Assembly (NCBI GenBank): GCA_028282545.1
Contig: JANQHT010000067.1
Coordinates: forward strand, 1-41,205
Reading direction: 5' to 3'
Origin: Spirochaetales bacterium
Lineage (GTDB): Bacteria; Spirochaetota; Spirochaetia; DSM-27196; Alkalispirochaetaceae
DNA: 41,205 nt
The position numbers and the translations under genes are program-made. The notes beneath the pieces are model-generated. The model did no database searches. It was given only the letters and a program-made list of their open reading frames with translations, and had not been told where the DNA came from. Below are positions 8,201-14,701 of this stretch, piece by piece (position 1 is the first letter of the stretch; every line of letters starts with the position of its first letter).

Positions 8201-8690
8201 AGCAGACCTCCAGGTAGCGCTCGAATCCGCGTACGATCTTCCCGGTCGCCTCTTCGACGTCCCGAGCATCGGTACTGATCCAGTGGACAAAGAGATCATC
8301 ACCGTCGATCTCCACGCTGATGGTTCCCGGGGTAAGGGTGATCGAGTTCGCGAGCAGCAGTCTCCCGACGCGGCTCGTGAGGCGCGTTTTTACCCGGACA
8401 ATCCCCGGATTGATGGGGAGTCGCGGCGCCAGCACGCGAAAGGCGACGTCTATGTTCGATTTCACCACGGCCCAAAGAAAGACAACGACGTAGATTAGGC
8501 CCGCTCCGAGGCGGCGCGGCAACGGGATGATCTCCCGGTACACGGCGGGCCCTGGAAGTGGAACCGCCGCAATGATCAGAGCCACCACAGCCCCCACGAT
8601 CACTTCCGAAAACTGCACCGGCAGTGACAGGAGAAGCCAGATGAGAAAGAGAATGGCCGTTAGGACGGCTTGGGCACGGACACGCTCCAT
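8193..8690 (-). CDS. mbxA: MrpE/MnhE antiporter subunit, first gene of the MBX operon
   Basis: A 165-residue MnhE homologue. Hydrophobic segments are at about 8-45 and 60-80, and the soluble C-terminal half has the typical SRVGRLLLANSITLTPGTIS motif followed by VEIDGDDLFVHWI. ATG at 8690 follows AGGAGG by 4 nt. It is the first gene of the operon that runs to the start of the window. A promoter and inverted repeat lie 40-85 nt upstream. Confidence 0.93.
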   Translation of the reverse strand: MERVRAQAVLTAILFLIWLLLSLPVQFSEVIVGAVVALIIAAVPLPGPAVYREIIPLPRRLGAGLIYVVVFLWAVVKSNIDVAFRVLAPRLPINPGIVRVKTRLTSRVGRLLLANSITLTPGTISVEIDGDDLFVHWISTDARDVEEATGKIVRGFERYLEVCFG

Positions 8691-8729
8691 GTCGCCTCCT
8701 CGTTCACGAGTTATCGATACGCAATGATT

Positions 8730-8755
8730 GTTTAATACTTCATTAAGTATTAAAC
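8730..8755. promoter_or_regulatory. Perfect inverted repeat, probable operator of the MBX operon
   Basis: GTTTAATACTT and AAGTATTAAAC form two perfect 11-bp arms separated by CATT. The element is AT-rich in a GC-rich genome and covers the putative -10 hexamer of the MBX promoter, so a dimeric repressor bound here would block transcription. The sequence does not match the Rex consensus (TTGTGAAnnnnTTCACAA). The regulator is unknown. Confidence 0.6.
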
Positions 8756-8774
8756 GATGTCAGCGATCTGTCAA
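8746..8774 (-). promoter_or_regulatory. Putative sigma-70 promoter of the MBX operon
   Basis: On the minus strand, a perfect TTGACA (8774-8769) is followed after 17 nt by AATACT (8751-8746), a 4/6 match to TATAAT. Transcription would start near 8739, giving a leader of about 50 nt with AGGAGG before the MnhE ATG. Confidence 0.5.
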
Positions 8775-8858
8775 GAAAAAAGTTTCTCCGCCAACAGTTC
8801 GTATAATTGGAGATCACATTGCCGACAGGGAGAACATACCCCCAGGCGCGGCCGGAAA

Positions 8859-8910
8859 GAGGAACAAAACGCTTGGCTTCGCTACGCTGCAGAGACGCGT
8901 TTTGTTCCTC
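8859..8910 (-). terminator. Large stem-loop after the LysM gene, possible terminator
   Basis: Two perfect 14-bp arms, GAGGAACAAAACGC (8859-8872) and GCGTTTTGTTCCTC (8897-8910), are separated by 24 nt. The element begins 12 nt after the LysM gene stop and lies before the MBX promoter, a logical place to separate the two transcripts. There is no long U-tract, so it might also protect the 3' end or bind a protein. Confidence 0.45.
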
Positions 8911-8921
8911 ACTGAGAATTG

Positions 8922-9734
8922 CTATCGCTCGGAGAGAACGATGACGTCTTCGGGATAGATCCAGTCAGGATCGGTGATTCGGTTCTCACCGGCGATGTCC
9001 GGGTAGAACCAGGGCGAACCGTAGTATCGCTCGGATATGTCCCAGAGCGTGTCGCCGCTTCGAATGAGGTACTCCACGCCGGACACGGCCCGTTTCGGGG
9101 CGGCCTCGCCGGCGGCAGGTTGTGAATGGTCGTTCGGGGAGGTTTCCGCCGGCGGTTGTTCGGTCACTGCAATCTGATCGGCAACCGGCGGCGCCTCTTC
9201 CGCCGCGGGTTCCTCCGGTTCTGCCGGTTCGGTTTTATGTTCAGCTCCGGGTTCAGCTGTGTCCGGGGCTGTCGTGTCTGCGGCCAAAGTACCGACTACC
9301 GCCGCGTTACGACGATCAAGGACAGCTCGAACGGCGAAGAACAATGCCAGAAAAAGCGCCAGGAGAAGCAGAACAAGGGCAATCACCGGCCGGCGGCGGG
9401 TGGGTGCCACCAGGTCCGCCGGCGGAACGTGATGGTCGTCAAGGCGCGCCACGCGACTGTCGGTGTTCCCCGTTTTTACCTCACGGGCGGTCATCCGAAC
9501 CATCCCGGTGGCGTCGACTTCGAGGGTCAGGTGAATGTCGGTATCGCTCTTGGCGGCTCCCGCCAGACCGTCCAGGAAGAGGCGTCCGATCTCCTCGATG
9601 CCGTCACGGAAAACGAGAATCTCCGCCCGGGTCTGTCCATCCGACGCAGGAATGAGGGCAACGCGGCGTTTGGCGGGAGTCGTTTCGTCGATGACGGGGA
9701 AAAAGGACCGATCCGCGAGCCGAATGCCAATCAT
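8922..9734 (-). CDS. Hsp70 substrate-domain-like / transmembrane / LysM protein
   Basis: A 270-residue protein with an uncommon domain order. Residues 1 to about 95 follow the pattern of the DnaK beta-sandwich substrate-binding domain: TPAKRRVAL, then SDGQTRAEILVFRDG, IGRLFLDGL, and LEVDATGMVRMTAREVKTG, which parallels the DnaK VTFDIDADGILHVSAKD region. No Hsp70 ATPase domain is present. A single hydrophobic helix follows (about 114-137), then a low-complexity Pro/Glu/Ala linker (about 145-215) and a C-terminal LysM domain (about 222-268, YLIRSGDTLWDISERYYGSP) that should bind peptidoglycan. The N-terminus would be cytoplasmic and LysM periplasmic. GGAGG precedes the ATG at 9734. It lies 26 nt after a small gene. 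Confidence 0.8.
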   Translation of the reverse strand: MIGIRLADRSFFPVIDETTPAKRRVALIPASDGQTRAEILVFRDGIEEIGRLFLDGLAGAAKSDTDIHLTLEVDATGMVRMTAREVKTGNTDSRVARLDDHHVPPADLVAPTRRRPVIALVLLLLALFLALFFAVRAVLDRRNAAVVGTLAADTTAPDTAEPGAEHKTEPAEPEEPAAEEAPPVADQIAVTEQPPAETSPNDHSQPAAGEAAPKRAVSGVEYLIRSGDTLWDISERYYGSPWFYPDIAGENRITDPDWIYPEDVIVLSER

Positions 9735-9760
9735 CGGGCGCCTCCGAACCCATTGTACGC

Positions 9761-9964
9761 CTAAATCGCCTCTTCAACCAGCTCAAGCGGTTCGACCTCA
9801 AGGCACATCTCGGTGGCCCGGCGCATCGCTTCGGAGAGAAGCACGTGTAATTCACGCCACGTTTTGTCGTGGTCGGGATTGGGATCCTCGTCCTTCAGGG
9901 CAAAAAGCCGGAAGTGAATCTCGTCGAAGAGCTCGCTGAGGTCTGGAATTTCCTGAGTCGACAT
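9761..9964 (-). CDS. Small acidic protein, unknown function
   Basis: A 67-residue protein, not recognised. It is acidic and predicted mostly helical (ELFDEIHFRLFAL, WRELHVLLSEAMRRATEM), soluble, with one Cys. AAGGAG 7 nt before the ATG at 9964 supports this start over the upstream in-frame ATG at 10015. It lies 26 nt before the Hsp70-domain/LysM gene, so the two are probably co-transcribed and might work together. Confidence 0.65.
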   Translation of the reverse strand: MSTQEIPDLSELFDEIHFRLFALKDEDPNPDHDKTWRELHVLLSEAMRRATEMCLEVEPLELVEEAI

Positions 9965-10055
9965 AACGGTACTCCTTCTCTCTTCCCTTTTCGGCAGCCT
10001 CGCCGGCGGACTCAATCACCTATGCCGTTGTCGTCGCTTCTGATACGTTTTGCAT

Positions 10056-12038
10056 ATGGCCAGGACACACAGGATCAAGGGACAGCGTCGCGTGGTTATC
10101 GATCGAGTTCACCCGGAGGTGGACGGCGGGCGTTTCCCGGCGAAACGAGTTGTGGGCGACACATTTACGGTCGACGCAGACATCGTTGCGGACGGCCACG
10201 ACGCGATTGCCGCCGTTCTCCGATATCGTCAACGGGGCAAGGCGGCCTGGCGCGAAGCAGCGATGACCTTCGCCGGGAACGACCGCTGGAGCGCCGATAT
10301 CACACTGGAGCGGGTCGGCTTTGTTGAATACACGGTGGTCGCCTGGATAGATCACTACGTTTCGTGGCGTGACGGGACAAAAAAGAAACACGACGCCGCC
10401 GTGGTTGAGCCGGCGGATCTTCAGATCGGCGCGGCCCTCGTGGCCGGAGCGGGCAACCGGGCCCCCGCCCGCTCTCGCAACAAACGACGACTGACGGAAG
10501 TGGCCGATAGACTCGCCGATGAAACGACACCGATCCACCAACGGGTGGCACTGGCGCTTACCGAAAAGACGGCGCAACTGATGGCCGCCTATCCCGACCG
10601 CACGAACGCCTCCACGTATCGGCACACACTTTGTGTGCGCGTGGACCGAGAACGGGCCAGCTTCAGCGCGTGGTACGAGTTATTTCCACGATCCTGCGGT
10701 CGCGGCACTACCCACGGCACCTTTGCCGATGTACAACGCCACCTCCCGCACATCGCTGAGATGGGCTTCGACGTGGTGTACCTGCCCCCGATCCACCCGA
10801 TCGGCGTTACAAAACGAAAAGGACGGAACAACAGCCTTACCCCGGAGGCGCACGATCCGGGATCGCCCTGGGCGATCGGAGGTGCCGCCGGCGGGCACAC
10901 CGCTATCCATCCTGAACTCGGAACGTACGCGGACTTTGTACACCTTGTCCAGGCGGCAAAGAGCTACCAGATGGAGATCGCCCTGGATATCGCCTTTCAG
11001 TGCAGCCCCGACCACCCCTGGGTAACGGAGCACCCCGAGTGGTTCATCCACCGGCCGGATGGTTCGGTTCAGTACGCGGAAAACCCGCCGAAGAAGTATG
11101 AAGACATCTACCCGCTCGACTTTGAAACGCACGCCTGGGAGTCGCTCTGGAACACGCTGCTGGATGTATTCCTCCACTGGATCGAGGCGGGCGTGGCCAT
11201 CTTCCGGGTGGACAACCCGCACACCAAGTCCTTTCCCTTCTGGGAGTGGCTCATCGACACGGTCCATCAGGACCATCCGGACGTCATCTTCCTGGCGGAA
11301 GCGTTCACCCGTCCGAAACGCATGTACCGCCTCGCAAAGGCGGGATTCACGCACTCCTACACCTACTTCACATGGCGCAACTCTCCCGGGGATCTGCGCG
11401 AATACGTGACCGAGCTGACCCGCGGCGAGGCGCGAGAGTTCTTCCGTCCCAACTTCTGGCCCAACACGCCGGATATCCTGCACGAGGACTTGCAGCGCCG
11501 CGGCCCGGACGGCCACGGCGTCCCGGCGGCGTTCAAGGTGCGCAGCGCCCTGGCGGCGACGCTGAGTTCCAACTACGGTCTCTACGGACCGGCCTTCGAA
11601 CTCCTGGAACACGAGCCGGTCCGATCCGGCAGCGAAGAGTACGCCAACTCCGAAAAGTACGAGATTCGCGACTGGGATATCTCGGCGAACCACTCGATCG
11701 CACCGTTCATACAGCGGATCAACGAAATTCGTCGTGGGAACGTCGCGTTGCAGCAGACACGGGCGATCACGTTCCACTCCTGCGACAACCCGCACATCCT
11801 CTGTTTCAGCAAGACCGTGGGGGGCAATACGATCCTGGTCTGCGCCAACATGGACTACTCGTCAACGCAATCGGGGTGGGTAGAGTTCTCGCCGGCGGCA
11901 ATCGCCCGGGGCGGTCGGCCGCCCTTCGTGGTAACCGATCTACTCACCGATATCGCGTACACCTGGCGCGACTACTGGAACTACGTGGAACTCGATCCGG
12001 AGCGAACGCCGCTCCACATCTTTCGCCTGGAACCGTAG
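10056..12038 (+). CDS. glgE: GlgE-type alpha-1,4-glucan:maltose-1-phosphate maltosyltransferase
   Basis: A 660-residue GH13_3 enzyme that elongates alpha-1,4-glucans from maltose-1-phosphate. Catalytic residues are in place: nucleophile D386 in FRVDNPHTK, acid/base E415 in FLAEAFTRP and D473 in FWPNTPDIL. The 29-residue spacing of the first two equals that of Streptomyces GlgE (D394, E423). Length is typical. An N-terminal beta domain (about 1-110) and a C-terminal beta domain (about 560-660) flank the barrel. No treS, pep2 or glgB lies nearby in the window, so the source of maltose-1-phosphate must be encoded elsewhere. ATG at 10056 is preceded at 6 nt by TACGTT (10044-10049), a possible -10 of a leaderless transcript. 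No clear Shine-Dalgarno sequence is seen. Confidence 0.93.
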   Translation: MARTHRIKGQRRVVIDRVHPEVDGGRFPAKRVVGDTFTVDADIVADGHDAIAAVLRYRQRGKAAWREAAMTFAGNDRWSADITLERVGFVEYTVVAWIDHYVSWRDGTKKKHDAAVVEPADLQIGAALVAGAGNRAPARSRNKRRLTEVADRLADETTPIHQRVALALTEKTAQLMAAYPDRTNASTYRHTLCVRVDRERASFSAWYELFPRSCGRGTTHGTFADVQRHLPHIAEMGFDVVYLPPIHPIGVTKRKGRNNSLTPEAHDPGSPWAIGGAAGGHTAIHPELGTYADFVHLVQAAKSYQMEIALDIAFQCSPDHPWVTEHPEWFIHRPDGSVQYAENPPKKYEDIYPLDFETHAWESLWNTLLDVFLHWIEAGVAIFRVDNPHTKSFPFWEWLIDTVHQDHPDVIFLAEAFTRPKRMYRLAKAGFTHSYTYFTWRNSPGDLREYVTELTRGEAREFFRPNFWPNTPDILHEDLQRRGPDGHGVPAAFKVRSALAATLSSNYGLYGPAFELLEHEPVRSGSEEYANSEKYEIRDWDISANHSIAPFIQRINEIRRGNVALQQTRAITFHSCDNPHILCFSKTVGGNTILVCANMDYSSTQSGWVEFSPAAIARGGRPPFVVTDLLTDIAYTWRDYWNYVELDPERTPLHIFRLEP

Positions 12039-12099
12039 CCTCCGGCGGGTGGCGTTTCGCCGCGTTCACATCTACAATACAGGCGAGGATACGCGACGA

Positions 12100-13056
12100 A
12101 TGATCCGTGAAGGGGTGTTCGAGGCTTTCCTGACACCCACGTGGCAAATTGTACTCATTCTCGTCGGATTACTGCTGATAGGCATCGGCCTACTAACGTA
12201 CGCCTGGAAAACCGATCGCCGAAAGAAGGAAGAGGCACGGCAGCGCGCCCAGGCGCAGTTCCAGGAGCTCGCCCGGCGGGTTCGACTCACGCCGGCCGAG
12301 GTGGCAACCATCGATATCCTTTCGGCCTATCTCGCCAATCCGCTCAGAAAGTTCGTTCTGCTTCGGAACCAGTCCTCTTTTGACCATTGCACCACCCTTG
12401 CAGTGCACGAGGGCCGCATCACCGCGGACGAGATCGCACCACTCCGTTTCAAACTCGAATTTGTCGGTCCCCGGGAGGGGCGCCACATCAGTTCGAGCAC
12501 GGAAATTCCCGAGGGCGCCGCGGTCCTGATCATAAAGGACATTCGACCGCCGGAACGAGCCACCGTGCTGCCTCCGGATCCAACGGCCTTCCAGGTGGAG
12601 ATGGAACGACCCGAACTCGCCTACGCGGAGGACGCACAGATCGCTGTCATCTTCAACGATGACACCGGCGTGTACCGCTTCGAGTCGACCGTTTCGAAAC
12701 ATCTGGGCCCGATTCTTTCGATTCATCATTCGGAAGACCTGGAACAGTTGCAGCGACGGGAGCATTTCCGCCGCGAGATATCACTGCCCGTCTTTGTCCG
12801 CTTCGCCGACAGCGAGACAAAGCCGGTGGAATCGCGATTCGTCGAGATCGGTGGAGGTGGCGCAAGCATCACCAACAGGGACAACGCTTTCAGCCGCGGC
12901 GACATGCTGGAGCTCAGTTTTCACCCCGGGGGTGACGCCGCGATGAAGCTGGTAGCGGAGGTCATGCGGACGTCGCAGGGTATCTCGATTCTCCACCTAA
13001 GATTTACGAATATTCGCGAGGAATCGCGAAACCTGTTGTATTCGCTTCTCTTCTGA
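12100..13056 (+). CDS. Membrane-anchored PilZ-domain protein
   Basis: A 318-residue protein with one N-terminal transmembrane helix (about 10-32, IVLILVGLLLIGIGLLTYAW), a charged coiled region, a middle YcgR-N-like domain, and a C-terminal PilZ domain (about 215-310). The first c-di-GMP motif RxxxR is present as R220-EHF-R224. The second (D/N-x-S-x-x-G) is altered to EIGGGG. It may be a c-di-GMP effector acting at the membrane; two GGDEF proteins are encoded in the window. ATG at 12100 is preferred; GTG at 12049 is possible. GAGGAT lies upstream. Confidence 0.82.
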   Translation: MIREGVFEAFLTPTWQIVLILVGLLLIGIGLLTYAWKTDRRKKEEARQRAQAQFQELARRVRLTPAEVATIDILSAYLANPLRKFVLLRNQSSFDHCTTLAVHEGRITADEIAPLRFKLEFVGPREGRHISSSTEIPEGAAVLIIKDIRPPERATVLPPDPTAFQVEMERPELAYAEDAQIAVIFNDDTGVYRFESTVSKHLGPILSIHHSEDLEQLQRREHFRREISLPVFVRFADSETKPVESRFVEIGGGGASITNRDNAFSRGDMLELSFHPGGDAAMKLVAEVMRTSQGISILHLRFTNIREESRNLLYSLLF

Positions 13057-13064
13057 GTTACCGT
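13036..13064 (+). promoter_or_regulatory. Putative promoter of the HPr-domain gene
   Basis: TTGTAT (13036-13041), 17 nt, then TACCGT (13059-13064). It overlaps the end of the PilZ gene, and the -10 ends 12 nt before the ATG at 13077. The hexamers are only partial matches. Confidence 0.3.
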
Positions 13065-13076
13065 TTGATACGGCCT

Positions 13077-14636
13077 ATGTCGTTTTTCCGAGGTGAGCGA
13101 CCCGGTCCGGAAGAGACGTTTGGGGCGCACGTCAAGCGCTACGCCCGTCCGGTCATGGATCTTTGTCGTTTCGCCCAACTTGCCCAGGATCGACCCGGGT
13201 TCCCGTGTCGTGACTACCTGAACCGATTGCATCGCGAGTCAACACGCCTGGAAGAACTGCTCGATCACTACGGAGCCCAGACCAACGACGTGTGGTTCGC
13301 CTTTCGCGAGATGATCGCGGCGGCCAAGCTGTTCACCAGTGTGGCCTATACCGTCAAACACCTGCAGGCGGCGCTGGGACGGTACCGTCTCCTGGACGTG
13401 GAGGGCGATTGCCGGGCCAAAACCAACGCAGTGATGGAGACGCTCACCGGCGCACTGCTCTCGATTAGCTCCGCAGTCCTCGATCACGCACAGTTGTGCG
13501 GTATCGATGGCGATGAGATCGATCCCGATTTCGAAACGTGCGAAGAGGACTTCGTGGCGTTTCGACTCGAGGCAAACCGGACCAAGCGGCACGTGGGAAA
13601 GGTCGGCGAGGTGGTGGTTCACTTGGCGACGCGGTTCCTGAACCTCACCGAAGACCGGGACGTTCGACAGGTGCTGCAGGAGCCGCCGGATCGCGACTAC
13701 CGCAACTACGTGCCGGAGCCCATCAGTGAAGAGCAACTCCGGATCGTGGAGTCCCGCTTTCACAATCTCCAGTCGCTTTACGATACGTATATTTTCGAGT
13801 CCGACCTGGAGCAGCAGAACCCGGATCTGCTCTTCCTCCGCGGTCATGTGAGCATCATCTACCACCTGCTTTCGACCGCGACCTCGGTGTCGCACTACTA
13901 CATCCGGCATATGAGCACCTTTTGTCGGGGTACGATCGACCAGAGCGAGCATCCGCTTTCAGAGGCGGAGATCCTGGAATTACTCTTCGATTATCCCCTT
14001 GCGTATTCGCGCCGGTACATGGAATCGGCGGTTCAGTTGTGCCGGAAGATGATCCAATCGTATTCGGTTCAGACGACAATCGAAGTCCCCATTCCGAATT
14101 ACCGCGGTTTTCACGTTCGTCCCTCCACGTTGGTGGCAAGCATCGTGGCACACTACGGCAGCGACGTGACTATGTCGTTGAACGGGCACGGGTACAACGC
14201 GGCGAGCGCACTCGAGTTGTTCCGTGCGAACGAGGACATCAACGCCGTGAAGCGACGGCAGATAGCGGACCTGCTCTCACGGGATCCGCGCTTCCAACTG
14301 CCGATCCCGACGGAACACAAAACCAAGCTCCGGGAACTCAAACTCCTGATCGTCGAACTGATGAAAGAGAACAAGGTCATCGTGTACGACACAGATCTCG
14401 AATTCGAGGGAATCGAATCGGGGGACGAGTCGCTCCTGGCGGAGTTGGCAGTTCGCTACGTCCGCCATTTTGTGTCGGTCGCCAAGATGGACATTCGTGC
14501 CGAGATCTCAGTCACGTTCTCCGGTGACAGTCGCGCGCTCAAGGATATCGAGATCCTCGCCGGCAACGGCTACGGCGAGGACAAAATGGGAAACAACATC
14601 GTCCTTCCCGAGGAACTCTCCTATCTGAAGCGTTGA
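13077..14636 (+). CDS. Large protein with an embedded HPr-like phosphocarrier domain
   Basis: A 519-residue cytosolic protein. The first 330 residues are helical and not recognised. At about 335-390 there is a clear HPr-like domain: GFHVRPSTLVASIVAHYGSD carries the phosphorylatable His (H346), and NGHGYNAASALELF carries a Ser 31 residues later (S377). This is exactly the His15-Ser46 distance of HPr. The HPr fold seems to be interrupted or extended by about 70 residues (LSRDPRFQ to about VYDTDLEF) before a final segment AEISVTFSGDS. By inference it receives phosphate from the PTS and acts as a regulator rather than a sugar carrier. ATG at 13077 is preferred over TTG at 13065. Confidence 0.75.
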   Translation: MSFFRGERPGPEETFGAHVKRYARPVMDLCRFAQLAQDRPGFPCRDYLNRLHRESTRLEELLDHYGAQTNDVWFAFREMIAAAKLFTSVAYTVKHLQAALGRYRLLDVEGDCRAKTNAVMETLTGALLSISSAVLDHAQLCGIDGDEIDPDFETCEEDFVAFRLEANRTKRHVGKVGEVVVHLATRFLNLTEDRDVRQVLQEPPDRDYRNYVPEPISEEQLRIVESRFHNLQSLYDTYIFESDLEQQNPDLLFLRGHVSIIYHLLSTATSVSHYYIRHMSTFCRGTIDQSEHPLSEAEILELLFDYPLAYSRRYMESAVQLCRKMIQSYSVQTTIEVPIPNYRGFHVRPSTLVASIVAHYGSDVTMSLNGHGYNAASALELFRANEDINAVKRRQIADLLSRDPRFQLPIPTEHKTKLRELKLLIVELMKENKVIVYDTDLEFEGIESGDESLLAELAVRYVRHFVSVAKMDIRAEISVTFSGDSRALKDIEILAGNGYGEDKMGNNIVLPEELSYLKR

Positions 14637-14641
14637 ACTGT

Positions 14642-14664
14642 AGAGCGGGATCGATACCCGCTCT
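14642..14664 (+). terminator. Stem-loop after the HPr-domain gene
   Basis: AGAGCGGG (14642-14649) and CCCGCTCT (14657-14664) form a perfect 8-bp stem with a 7-nt loop just after the stop codon. It is followed by GTTTG, a poor U-tract. A second hairpin (GTTCGCGG/CCGCGAAC, 14671-14689) lies within the spacer of the next promoter. Confidence 0.45.
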
Positions 14665-14666
14665 GT

Positions 14667-14695
14667 TTGCGTTCGCGGGTTCCGCGAACTACAAT
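14667..14695 (+). promoter_or_regulatory. Putative leaderless promoter of the hybrid kinase gene
   Basis: TTGCGT (14667-14672), a 17-nt spacer, then TACAAT (14690-14695). Six nt separate the -10 from the ATG at 14702, so transcription would begin at or next to the A of the start codon. The spacer contains a perfect 8-bp hairpin. Confidence 0.55.
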
Positions 14696-14701
14696 CAAGG
14701 C

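Noticed and set aside
8730..8755. Rex operator
   Set aside because: The palindrome does not fit the TTGTGAAnnnnTTCACAA consensus, so the redox regulator Rex is not claimed.
8730..8755. Transposon end
   Set aside because: No transposase gene, target duplication or second copy was seen near the palindrome.
10680..11795. A 371-residue open frame opposite glgE
   Set aside because: It is antisense to a clear GH13 enzyme with intact catalytic residues, and its sequence resembles no family.
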